From assembly GCA_037157565.1 (NCBI GenBank), contig JAZHRO010000013.1, positions 34,662,501-34,726,500 on the forward strand: a stretch of 64,000 nucleotides of DNA, written 5' to 3'. Both the position numbers and the translations under genes were made by a program. Shown one piece after another: positions 35,443-45,678 of this stretch (the stretch's first letter is position 1; the number at the start of each line of letters is the position of its first letter). The notes below the pieces were generated by a model. The model had not been told where the DNA came from. It was given only the letters and a program-made list of their open reading frames with translations, and ran no database searches. Source of the DNA: Thalassia testudinum (Eukaryota > Streptophyta > Magnoliopsida > Alismatales > Hydrocharitaceae).

Positions 35443-35607
35443 GCGCCATGCTCCGGCGACCTTGCGCGGAGCATGGCGCCGCGCAGGATGAGGGAGACCC
35501 TCTGCCAAGACAACCGAGGGTTCCCTACGACGTCTGCTGTCGCAAGGACACCTCCATGATCTCTGCGGCTGCCCATACCTCCCGTGCGAACGCACGGAAG
35601 GTATGGG
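35443..35607 (+). promoter_or_regulatory. Three hairpins upstream of the LTR TATA box
   Basis: Hairpin 1 (35,443-35,479) has the perfect 13-bp arms GCGCCATGCTCCG/CGGAGCATGGCGC. Hairpin 2 (35,522-35,548) has 10-bp arms, TCCCTACGAC/GTCGCAAGGA, nearly perfect here and perfect in the 3' LTR. Hairpin 3 (35,572-35,607) has 17-bp arms, CCCATACCTCCCGTGCG/CGCACGGAAGGTATGGG, with loop AA and one mismatch. Hairpin 3 is present at the same place and length in the 3' LTR (46,501-46,536), at 51,848-51,883 and at 63,507-63,542. Confidence 0.85.
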
Positions 35608-35677
35608 TCTCCATCTCCGGCATCCTTCGGCGAGGGAGGCACGTCGCCTCCCTCCGCCCTCCTCTCTGATCTCACCT

Positions 35678-35686
35678 CTATAAAAG
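35678..35686 (+). promoter_or_regulatory. LTR TATA box
   Basis: CTATAAAAG, about 70 bases after hairpin 3. Its counterparts are CTATAAAAT at 46,607-46,615 in the 3' LTR and CTATAAATA at 63,604-63,612 in the LTR at the window end. Confidence 0.7.
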
Positions 35687-37530
35687 CCGCCTCCATCTGC
35701 CGCACTCAGTAGCTCGGTTCTGACGGAGAAACACCCCCCTCCTTCCACTCTTCCCACTCCGGCAGAAGCCCTCCAGCTTCGGCGGTTCTTCCTCCTCCTC
35801 GTCGCTCTTCCGCAATACTAGCAGCAGAGTCTCCTTCGCCCGCTCTTCCCGCGTCGCGCCGTACCCAGCGCGCACTCTCCCGCTCTCTCCTCGCCGTCGC
35901 CCCCTCTCTCTGGGAACCTTCTTCTCTGGCGACAGTCAAAATGACTGCCGCCCTGCTCTGTCCCCCTTTCATCCCTCCAAGTAGGTACAGTTCCATCCTT
36001 TCCTCTCCTCTTTCTTTTCCTTACTTCAATTTGCTCAACCACCCTTCGACCGTGCCTGATCACCCTCACCTTCTCCATCTCCTGCCAACCTCCGGCGACT
36101 CGCTCCCATCATTCCACCACCCCACACGACTCGCCGACTGACCCAAAACCTCCGCCTCATCACGCTGAGCCACTTCCGCCCCTTCATTCCCTATCATTTG
36201 CCACCTGAAGACCCCCCGAACACACCCATTCCCCCAGCCACAGTCCGACCTAGGGTAGCCCCTGCACGCCACCCAACGACCTGCCAGACCCCGCACCACC
36301 TTCATCGTGCCACGACGAAGGGCCCCCCCTTGTCTGATTAGGCCGAAGGGCCGTATTGATGTGAATAGGTTACCCGCCCTCCGCCGCCATTGCTGAGCAG
36401 GTGGAGCTTCTTTCGCCTGCAGCTGCAGCTTCGCTCTGCCCAGGCTTGACTCTCCAGGACGCGCACTTCGCTCCCACGCAGCTGCCCAGGCCTGCAGCTG
36501 GGGTGAAGGCTTCGCAGCAGCCGCGACTGCCTGCAGCTTTCTCAGCTGCAGGAGCCAAATTGGGGTGGGACATTTAGTCCCACCTCGGTGGATTCTGAAG
36601 CCGCGCACCCGCATAAATGCAAAAAGTGCTATAGGCTTATCGCTTCAGCACACGAGGTGAGGTCCCTCTCACCCGCTTACCCGGCCTCGTCCGCGACCAC
36701 CCCCCCGCGGACTTGGCCCGACCCATTTACCCGACCTGCACTCCTCGCCCACCACCGCATGCCGATGGGCCTGGACCCGGGCGTGACCCGTACCCGAATA
36801 CCCGGCAGCTCTGGGAGAGATATCCTACGAGTGAATTCTGAGAGAGAGATGCGGGGGAGGGTAGAGTAGGTTTTTGCCCTGACCAAACTGTGAGTGTGCT
36901 AGCATAGAAGAAGAAGAAGAGAAGGCAGACCGCAGAGGAAGAAGGAGAAGAGAAAGAAGGAAGGAGCATCCAGAGCCGTGGCTGCTTGAAGCAAAGCAGA
37001 AGAAAGGCAAAGAAGAAGAAGAAGAAAGAAGGTAGGAGGATGCATTGTAGCAGAGGCTACTTAAGTCGTCTGATTGAAAAATCAGACGACGCCCTGAAGA
37101 AAAAGAAGAAGAAGAAGAAAAAAAAAGAACAGGCACCGCAAAGAAGAAAGAAAGAAGAAGAACAGAAGGAAGAAGACAAAGAAGAGAGAAGCAGAACACG
37201 AGGAGAAAGAGAAGAAAAAGAAAGAAGAAATAAGAAGAAGGAAGAAGATTGAAGAACCAAAGAGGAGAGAAGAGAAGAAGACAAAGATAAGAGAAAGAAG
37301 AGAAGAAGAAAAAGCCAACAAGGCAAATCCCTCTCTCTCTCTTTCTTTCATTTTTGTAATAGAAACTTTGTACTTCTAGAATACAATTTGCTCCCTGAGT
37401 TCGACCTCAGGAAAACTTTTATTTTCCGAGTAACAAATTGTATTAAACTGGTAACCGCTCCTCTATACTATACTACGACCAAATATTAGAAATATTAGAA
37501 CTATAGACGAGAGTAGCAGCCAGTTTTTTT

Positions 37531-37548
37531 TGGCGCCGTTGCCGGGGA
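37531..37548 (+). other. Primer binding site, tRNA-Asp
   Basis: TGGCGCCGTTGCCGGGGA, 8 bases after the 5' LTR, is complementary to the 3' end of plant tRNA-Asp(GUC), the usual Athila/Tat primer (family knowledge). Confidence 0.9.
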
Positions 37549-38435
37549 GCAACGGCTATTCTAAAAGTTATAAAAGTTCTACTCATAAGTTCCTAATAAA
37601 CTCTCTCTTTAGTGCAGGTACAGGAAGAAAGAAAGACGCAGCCGCACCACAGCCACTCCAAGGACAGGTAACTTCCCGTTAAACCCTAAAATTGAAAGAG
37701 GAAAAAAAACAAAGAAAAACTAGGAGTAACCTGTCTTTTCATACATAGTAATAGCTGCATGTTCTCAAACCATTATTCCTGCACACAATTTTAAAAGGTA
37801 ATTAAGGGCTAACACATCCTTGCCTGAGCCCTAATTACCCAAACAAGGAGTTAAATGGACCAAGTAGAGCCAATATAAGGTCAAACATTAGGATTTTAGA
37901 GACACACCCCTTAATCAAGAATTGAGAAAATCCAAAAGACGTGTGCCCAAGCCATTGATTGAAAATAATTAATAAAAATCCTAAACAATTGGCTCTCTCT
38001 AAACACTTGAATCCTAAAAACAAGGCCTAAATTCTCAAGGGAACCACTGGGTGAAGTTGACCCCTAGGGTCAACCAACCTTCAAATTAGGCCACCTTGTT
38101 CACAAAAACACCTAAGAGTTCAAGTGAAACCTTAAGCACCTTGATCTTGAAAAAAAAAAAAGGTAGACTTAAGAGGTTAAGATCCGCATTCTGGTCAACC
38201 TGGAACCGCAGTGACAAGAGAGGTCGGGTGGGGGAAACCCTTTAACCCGTGGAGACGCTCTACCGTGTAGGGGTCTTCGCGGGACTCACCCTCTCTGGCT
38301 GCCCAGGTAATTCTCAGGGGAACGATCTTTCTGATCAAGGGATCCATCTGCCCCGCACCTCTATTGTCACCCAACACATTTTTGGGTGTCTTGATTGGGT
38401 CCAGCACCTTTTAAACTCTTCTACTCCAACAGTGT
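37549..38435 (+). other. Untranslated leader of the Athila-like element
   Basis: About 890 bases between the primer site and the first gag-like ATG. It has no coding signal. A hairpin-prone GC-rich part lies near 38,180-38,300. Confidence 0.6.
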
Positions 38436-40590
38436 ATGAACGGTAGGAGATCCTTAAGACCACCCTTAAGATCTCCTTTAGGAATTCGCTCTCGTCAAGG
38501 CCAAGCCTCGACGCCCGTGTTTGAACAGCAACCCTACCCCATCATTCTCTCATCTGATTCTGAATCAAACTCCTCTTCTTCCCCCATCATGGCTCAGCCT
38601 GTTGAGGAAGAAAACAATCTGGAGCACCAGCTCCAGCGACTCAACGACCTCTTCCAAAACTTTGTGCACCCACCGCATCGTCCTATGATGCGGGACCATT
38701 ATAATCCTACTATGGTGGCCATCGAGCCTCGAGATAGAATCCCGACTGGAGGACCTGATTCCGAATTAAAGCCCAACATGATTCATGTTATACCTAAATT
38801 CTATGGGCTTAATTCCGAAGATATCTTCCAACACATCAAGCAGCTAAAGCATCTGGCCCAAACTTTTGGGTCAGATGCGCAAAATCGGGATATTCTTCTC
38901 ATGAAGATGTTCTCCTTTTCTCTTATGGATAAGGCCGCTCATTGGTATCAAACTCAGACCCGGCCGATCAACACTTGGGAAGAACTTCAGTCCGAGTTTT
39001 TGAAAAAGTTCTTCCCCGTTGGTCGGACCAACGCCTTGCGCCATCAGATTACGCACTTCACTCAACAAACAGGGGAACCTCTCCATGAGGCATGGATCAT
39101 TTTCAGGATCTCATGAGAAAGAGTCCCCATCACGGAGTTCTTAAATGGGAACAGGTCCAATCTTTTTACCAGGGACTCTGTGAGGATATCTTTCTTTTCG
39201 TCAATGCAACCTGCGGAAGAAATATCATGGGTCAGCATGAGGACACCGTGTAGGAGATTCTCGAAAACATGCGCGAGAACTCCATCAACAATGACTCTAT
39301 GGGATTATTCGACAGGACGAATACCTACGCATCGACGAATCTTAAGGGAGCACATGAGACACAGGGCCTGTCCGCATCAGTCGACCTGGAATTAGTGACC
39401 AGTCGATTGGACAAGGTCTCGATTATTGAAAAGAAGGTGGATGAGCTGACTCTGCACCTGCAGCGAGCCACCTCTACGCATAACCTCTTTGCACAGCCTC
39501 CTTCCACAAGGGAAACTGTGCAAAACATTCTCCATCGATCCTCTCCTAGGATGGATCCATCATCCGAATCGTTGACTGGAGGTCCTTCCGATTCTTTCTA
39601 CACTAGCCCGGGGAATACCATCCCCTCTTTCTCTGACTCTCTAGAGGTTCCTCAGACCTGCGAGGACCTCAACGCCATCTCGAACGATTCGTTCTCCAAC
39701 ACCTTTAACCCTGGATGGCGAAACCATCCCAACTTTCAGTGGGCGGGAAATTCCCAAACCCAAAGACCACCCTTTCAATCCCGCCCACAACCCCCTCGTC
39801 CTTACCAGCCGCCTCAGCCTCGGCCCAACCCTACTTATCCATCAGGGCCAAATCAGGATCAAATGTCCCTTATCCTTTGGACTCTGGCTGACATTCAAAG
39901 AACGAATGCGGCTATTCAAAAGCAACACAAGGACGAGTTTACAGAGGTCCGAAACCAATTGGCCCAGTTGGCAAACTCTGGCCAGCCAGGCACTCTTCCT
40001 TCCCAACCTCTTCCTAATCCAAGTAACGTGCCAACCCAGCGGCGTCTTATGAACCCAAACCCGGGCCATGCCCATATGATTTATCAGGCCCCCTCTGTTC
40101 CTTCACCCAACGAGATAGAGGCCTCCACTTCTTTTGCAGGTTACCAGCAGCAACCTATCCTACCCAATCCCAACCAAAATCAGGCAGGACTTAATTCTGT
40201 AACAACCCGTAGTGGTAAGGAAACCCAAGACCCGCCTCATCCAAACCACTCCAAGCCTGGTAGTGATCCCAAGCCTAGGACAGTAATCCAGGACGTCCCT
40301 ACCCCTATCCCAGATCTAAGACCCGGACCTATCCTAGAAGAACCAACCAAGATTCCGTTTCTCGAGGCTTTGACCAAGGGAAAGAAGACCACCAAGCTCG
40401 TGGCACCTGAGGAGGACCTGGTCAAGCTCTTTGAGCAAGTTCAGATAAACATCCCCTTGATGGATGCAATCCGCCACGTACCGGCTTACGCACGATTCTT
40501 AAAGAATGTGTGTACACCCCAGCGTAAGCCGCGAACCAAGGGTGGGAGTCCAATTATTCTGTCAGAGCAAGCCAGCTCTGTAATCCTAAG
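38436..40590 (+). pseudogene. gag: gag of the Athila-like element (broken)
   Basis: Encodes the retrotransposon capsid polyprotein, which would form the cytoplasmic particle that packages the RNA. The first frame (38,436-39,116) carries the gag core: FYGLNSEDIFQHIKQL, DKAAHWYQTQ and TWEELQSEFLKKFFP (retrotransposon gag family). A one-base loss near 39,094, after HEAW, throws it out of frame into a stop. The downstream frame (phase of 39,269-41,086) continues the protein but has an in-frame TAG at 39,251-39,253. The rest is a Pro/Asn/Gln-rich linker (about 39,700-40,250) leading to protease without a stop. A longer N-terminus upstream of 38,436 is possible. Not functional as it stands. Confidence 0.85.
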
Positions 40591-41086
40591 TAGACTCCCA
40601 CCCAAGGCAAAAGATCCTGGTACTCCCCTGATTTCCTGCAAGATAGGTGATACCCAATTTGATAGAGCTTTGCTAGACTTGGGTGCATCCATAAATCTGA
40701 TACCCACATCTTTACTCGACCATCTTAAAGAATCTGAGCTAAAACCAACCAAGGTGACATTACAATTAGCAGATCGATCTATAAAGTCACCAAAAGGGAT
40801 TCTCGAGGATGTTATTGTAAGGATACGGGATTTCTACTTTTCTGTAGACTTCATAGTCTTAGACATGGACGTATCTGAAAACCCTAGGGATACACCAATC
40901 ATTTTAGGGAGACCTTTCTTGGCTACTGCTCGAGCCAACATTAGCTGTGAGGAGGGCCAAATAGAGCTCAAATTTGGGGATCAAACCTTGAAAATTGATA
41001 TATTTAAGGCCCAACAAGGAATGAATTGCGGTGTCATCGAACAAATTTGTGTCATTAGGGCTTTGGTTGATGAAACACACTTCTAG
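40591..41086 (+). pseudogene. Aspartic protease of the Athila-like element
   Basis: The retropepsin that would cleave Gag-Pol. The active-site box is D-L-G-A-S-I-N-L at 40,676-40,699. Leu in place of the usual Ser/Thr after Asp is normal for Athila-type proteases (family knowledge). The later strand DTPIILGRPFLATARA (about 40,888-40,935) is the matching ILGRPFL motif. It is fused to gag upstream. An in-frame TAG at 41,084-41,086 separates it from RT. The domain itself looks intact. Confidence 0.85.
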
Positions 41087-42361
41087 AATGACCTGATTAT
41101 ACCTCATCAACCACAGAAAGATCTTGACCCGCAAACAGAAGAGTCGAATCCAGATGTAAACAACCCAGTAACTCCTACCCTTGAACCTCACGTCTATACT
41201 GAACCACCCGCCGCTGCTGATAACCCTATCCTTGAGTTGAAGCCCCTTCCTGCTCACTTAAAATACATCTTTCTGGGTTCTAATCAGACCCTCCCTGTGA
41301 TTATCAATTCCAACCTCAATCCCGAACAGGAATCCTGTCTGATTATTGTCCTCCAGCAACATCGCAGAGCCATCGGGTGGACTCTCGATGATTTGACTGG
41401 AATAAGTCCCTCTTATTGTACTCATCATATCTATTCAGAAGAGGGCGCACAACCTTCTCGTGAAATGCAGAGACATTTGAACCCTAATCTGCAGGAGGTC
41501 GTGAAGAAGGAGATCATCAAGTGGTTTGATGTCGGAATCATCTACCCGATCTCCGATAGTCGTTGGGTGAGCCCAATTCAGGTTGTGCCTAAGAAGGCAG
41601 GACTTACCACCATAACGACTGAGATCGGAGAAATCATTCCTACCCGATTAACCAACGCGTGGAGATTCTGTATAGATTACCGCCGACTCAATTCCTCCAC
41701 GAAGAAAGATCATTTCCCACTACCTTTCATTGATCAAATTCTCGAGAAACTAGCGGGAAATATGTTCTTCTGCTTTCTTGACGGGTAGTCCGGTTACAAC
41801 CAGGTGACAATCCATCCTGAGGACCAAGAAAAGACCACGTTCACCTGCCCCTTTGGAACATACGCTTTCCGAAGGATGCCCTTCGGTCTTTGCAATGCAC
41901 CCGCTACCTTTCAGCGGTGCATGCTTGCCATATTCTCAGATATGGTAGGTGATTTTTTGGAAGTCTTCATGTATGACTTTTCAGTTTTTGGAGAATCATT
42001 TGACGATTGCCTCCAACACTTGGTCCAAATACTCAGGCGGTGCATCGAGGTGAATTTGGTTCTTTCCTGGGAAAAGAGCCATTTCATGGTGCCTGAGGGA
42101 ATTGTCCTGGGACACTTAATTTCAGAAAAAGGCATCCAAGTGGATCGAGCTAAGGTTGATCTGATCTCTCGCCTTCCTATGCCTAACTCAGTCAGGGACA
42201 TCCGTTCTTTTTTGGGGCACGTCGATTTTTACCGTCATTTCATTCCGGATTTCACGAAAATCGCGCGCCCCTTGACTTCTCTTCTCTCTAAGGATGTACC
42301 CTTTGAAATCTCCAAGGAATGCACACTAGCCTTTGAAAACCTGCATGACCGAGTCACCTAG
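41087..42361 (+). pseudogene. Reverse transcriptase of the Athila-like element (defective)
   Basis: Would copy element RNA into DNA. Readable RT blocks are VKKEIIKWFDVGIIYPISDS, WVSPIQVVPKK, NAWRFCIDYRRLN, FPLPFIDQILEKLAG, FFCFLDG, TFTCPFGTYAFRRMPFGLCN, then the palm motif and the connection (FLGHVDFYRHFIPDFTKI). Frame is kept throughout but there is a TAG at 41,786-41,788 straight after FLDG and another at 42,359-42,361. The palm motif reads F-M-Y-D (Tyr codon 41,972-41,974) where the family has two consecutive aspartates, so a metal-binding residue is lost. The domain cannot be active. Confidence 0.9.
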
Positions 42362-42760
42362 GCACCTATCCTACAAACCCCTGATTGGTCTCAACCCTTT
42401 GAGATCATGTCCTGGGTCAGAAAGCTGATGGGAAACCCGTGGTCATCTACTATGCTAGCAAGACACTTGACGAGGCTTAGCGTAACTATACAGTTACGGA
42501 GAAAGAGCTGCTAGCCGTAGTATTTGTCCTTGAAAAGTTCCGATCGTATCTTCTGGGTTCCCATGTCATCATTTACTTGGATCACACGGCTATCAGGCAT
42601 CTCCTTGCCAAGAAGGATGCGAAGCCCCGACTAATTCGTTGGATCTTGCTGTTGCAAGAATTCGATCTTGAGATTCGCGACAAGGCGAGAAGGCAAAATG
42701 TGGTAGCCGACCATCTGTCCCGTCTTCCTTCTGAGATTATCAACCCTTCCGGACCCATCA
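42362..42760 (+). pseudogene. RNase H domain of the Athila-like element (deleted catalytic strand)
   Basis: Would degrade the RNA strand of the hybrid. After QTPDWSQPFEIMS a gap near 42,409-42,412 removes the first strand with its catalytic Asp and shifts the frame. It resumes with LGQKADGKPVVIYYASKTL, an in-frame TAG at 42,478-42,480, then TVTEKELLAVVFVLEKFRSY and VVADHLSRL. The gap must be about 30 bases, judged by family spacing. Confidence 0.8.
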
Positions 42761-44100
42761 CAGAACATTTTCCTGATGAGCACCTGCTTATTGTCGGAAC
42801 TAGACTTCCATGGTTTGCTGATATAGTAAACTACTTGACATCTCATCAGACCCTGTCTGATTGGCCGAAGGCCAAGAAAGACAAGTTGCGTTCTAATGCC
42901 AAGTATTACATCTGCGAAGACCGGTACCTTTTCCGCATAGGTACTGATCAAATCATTCGGAGATGTGTCCCGGAAGAGGAATTCAATAATATCCTCTCTT
43001 TCTGCCATGACCAGGCATGCGGTGGCCATTTCTCTGGGCATAAAACCGCATCAAAAGTCCTCCAGTGTGGTTTTTACTGGCCTACACTATTCAAAGACGC
43101 ATACAGTCACTGCATGGCATGCAGTAGTTGCCAGACTTTGGGCAACATGAGCCGTCGCGACATGATGCCTTTGCAGCCGATTCTCGTATGCGAAATCTTT
43201 GATGTTTGGGGGATTGATTTTATGGGCCCCTTTCCTGTTTCGGATGGTTTCGAATACATTCTGCTTGCTGTGGACTACGTGTCCAAATGGATTGAAGACA
43301 TACCGACCCGAACCTGTGATCACAAAATCGTTATCAAATTCATTCATCAAAACATTTTCTCAAGGTTCGGAATTCCCCGTGCTATAATCTCTGATGGAGG
43401 GACCCACTTTACAAACGCTCAGTTTAGGTCACTAATGACCAAATACGGGGTGTCTCACCGAATCTCTACTCCTTACCACCCCCAAACTAATGGTCTAGCT
43501 GAGGTATCAAATAGGGAGATCAAGAAGATCCTGCAGGTCACTGTTCGGCCTGACAGGAAGGACTGGTCGTCCCGACTTTTGGAAGCATTGTGGGTTTATA
43601 GGACCGCCCACAAGATCCAATTAGGCATGTCTCCCTTTTGACTGGTGTACGGAAAGGCGTGTCACCTTCCGGTAGAACTGGAATATAAAGCCTATTGGGC
43701 AGTATGGAACTGTAATCTAGATCTTTCGAAGGCTAGGATCCACAGAAAACTCCAAATCAGCGAGATCGATGAATTACGCCTAGACGCGTATGAGAACTCG
43801 CGAATCTTCAAGGAGCGGGTTAAAGCCTTCCATGACAAGCATATCTCGAGAAAGATCTTTCATCCTGGTCAAAAGGTCCTACTCTTTGATGCCCGACTCA
43901 AATTTTTCCCGGGAAAACTGTGATCCAAGTGGGTCGGACCATATCTAGTCCGACAGGTTTTTGGTAGTGGAGCTATCGAAATCAGTTCGCTCAGCGACGA
44001 TTCCGAACCTTTCATCGTGAACGGTCAAAGACTCAAGCCGTTCATTGATGTGACTTCTACTGATTTGGCTGAATCATCTCTTATCCTCCATTCCCCTTGA
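42761..44100 (+). pseudogene. Integrase of the Athila-like element (two stops)
   Basis: Would insert the cDNA into chromosomes. The zinc-binding region has the His pair in HFSGHKT and C-M-A-C-S-S-C. The catalytic core keeps D (GIDFMGPF, codon 43,216), D (IISDGGTHF, codon 43,393) and E (AEVSNREIK, codon 43,501), a D,D-35-E spacing. The C-terminal part runs to the TGA at 44,098-44,100 and has no chromodomain, as in Athila/Tat. In-frame TGA stops at 43,639-43,641 and 43,921-43,923 sit where relatives have an Arg codon, consistent with CGA-to-TGA decay. The frame is otherwise continuous with RNase H. Confidence 0.9.
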
Positions 44101-45678
44101 GCTCATTGCGCCCAGCCGATGGCGTAAAACTCAGCGCTTAACGGGAGGCAGCCCGTCATTTTCTGAAAATCTAAAACCCTTTTCACACTTTTGTGCACTT
44201 AAAGTTCACCCTTTTAGACAGCCGACTCCACCTCAGATGCTTTCATCTGGGATTAGAAATCGTCCACAGAATTCATCCTGACCCATTCACTCATTAAAAC
44301 ATCTGTCTTAAGGAATGAACTAAGTAAATAAAAACCCCTAAGTCACAATGAAGACATTGTAAACCTTAGGCATGGGGGGGTATAAAAATGCAAAACTTGT
44401 TAAAAAAAGGGGGTTTTAAAATAAAAAAATTCACATATGCCAAAAACACCATAAAAAAATAAAAAAAATAAAAAAAAATTTCAAAAAAAAAGAAGAATAA
44501 GAGGAGAAAGGAAATTTTATGGGAGAAGGGAAAAGAAACAAAATGAAAAGGAGCACAAAAAAATGAAAGAAAAGAGTGATAGCCCTTAGTAAGAAACTAA
44601 GGAATTGACCTAAGTTCTAGACCTTATTCAAGAAAGGAAATGAAAGTGCATGGTGAGATTAGTAAGAACGCAAACTTTAGGCATTCTTGGATCGACTCTT
44701 AGTACCCATTAAGATCTAGACATTCCTCAAGAGGTTGAGGAAAATGAAAAGCTTAAGTATTAGGTCCAAAGCTTAGGGAGTATTTGACCTCATTAACTAA
44801 CTTATGGTTTACGGGACTCAGTAACCTAAGCACCCCAATCTCACACACAGCCTGGTTCAGTAAGCGTAGAAATCAAAATCACACAGAAGCGTCACAAAAT
44901 TCTGAAAAATACACCTAGAATAGGAGCGGACGATCAACACAAGTTGATTTGGACGAGTTCCCAACGCAGAGAGGCGGGAAATCCCCTCGAAGATGCGTAA
45001 CAAAATATCATCTCCTCGGTGCTTATCTCTTAGGATATTTACATATCCTACTGGGGGCATGTAAGCACTCTGCTGGTTCAGATTCCATGGATGGCATTAT
45101 CACGAAGTGTCAATTGCCAGGGTCTGGATTCGGCCATGGAACACCATGGATGGGATTATCTCGAAATCTCAATAGCGAAGGTTCCGGGGGTTGCCATGGG
45201 CGGTGCTATCTCGAAGCATCGATTGCTAGGAACCTTTGAGGATTTATGATGGGAGCAAGGAATCTGATACAGACCGTGTTGAAAAGCCAATCCTAGTCTA
45301 GAAATAAAAGAAAAAGAGAGAGAAAAACTCTCCAAACAGAAAAACCTTCTATCCCTCTCTCTTACAAAAACACACTGCGAACTGAACCAGGGCTACAATC
45401 ATTTCAAGCACGGGTGCTTTAACCACAAAGTCCAATAGACCTTTGGTTAGTTCTTGTGGGCCTTAAAAACCTTTGCCGAAGACTGAGGCTAAGGCTAGAC
45501 AGATCTGGATCTTGGTTGGTACTAGAGTACCTTTTAAGCCTATGGTCAGCATTCTAACCTAATCTAAGTTCAAATGAAAAAGCACTTATCTGAAGTTGTT
45601 AAAAACATCATGGTCTACACCAAAGGTTAAAACCTTAGGTTTTTGCTAAGGGACTAGCAAAAGCTAGGCATGAGGGTA
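44101..45678 (+). other. 3' noncoding region of the Athila-like element
   Basis: 1.58 kb between pol and the 3' LTR. It contains CGCTTAACGGGAGGCAGCCC (44,136-44,155), a motif commonly found after pol in Athila/Tat elements, an A/G-rich stretch at 44,470-44,580, and three imperfect ~50-nt repeats at 45,085-45,240. No canonical polypurine tract stands directly before the 3' LTR; the last bases are GGCATGAGGGTA. Confidence 0.6.
45085..45240 (+). repeat. Three-copy imperfect tandem repeat
   Basis: Copies begin at CCATGG near 45,085, 45,144 and 45,194 and share a CCATGG-ATTATC-CGAA-TC(A/G)AT pattern ending in AGGTTCC/AGGAACC-like text. They are diverged, so the repeat predates this copy. Confidence 0.55.

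Larger units (their letters stand above)
34749..37522 (+). repeat. 5' LTR of the Athila-like element
   Basis: 2,774 bp from TGATGAGAACC to GTAGCAGCCA, repeated at 45,679-48,443. It contains three hairpins upstream of a CTATAAAAG TATA box (35,678-35,686), a GC-rich stretch (35,440-36,860) and a GAA/AAG purine tract (about 36,905-37,320). Open frames inside it (GC-rich or Lys-rich) are composition artefacts. Confidence 0.95.

Noticed and set aside
35398..36869. Several overlapping GC-rich open frames in the 5' LTR (and the same at 46,306-47,800 and 63,218-63,911)
   Set aside because: They are repeated in every LTR copy, overlap on both strands, are Arg/Pro/Ser-rich without domains, and differ in frame between copies.
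36986..37351. Lys/Glu-rich and Phe/Ser-rich open frames (also at 47,756-48,300)
   Set aside because: Direct translation of the GAA/AAG purine tract on the two strands.
37531..37548. tRNA-Asp gene
   Set aside because: Only the 3'-end complement is present; it is a primer binding site next to an LTR, with no tRNA body.
45600..45678. Canonical polypurine tract before the 3' LTR
   Set aside because: The bases before 45,679 are mixed (GGCATGAGGGTA); no pure purine run of useful length adjoins the LTR.
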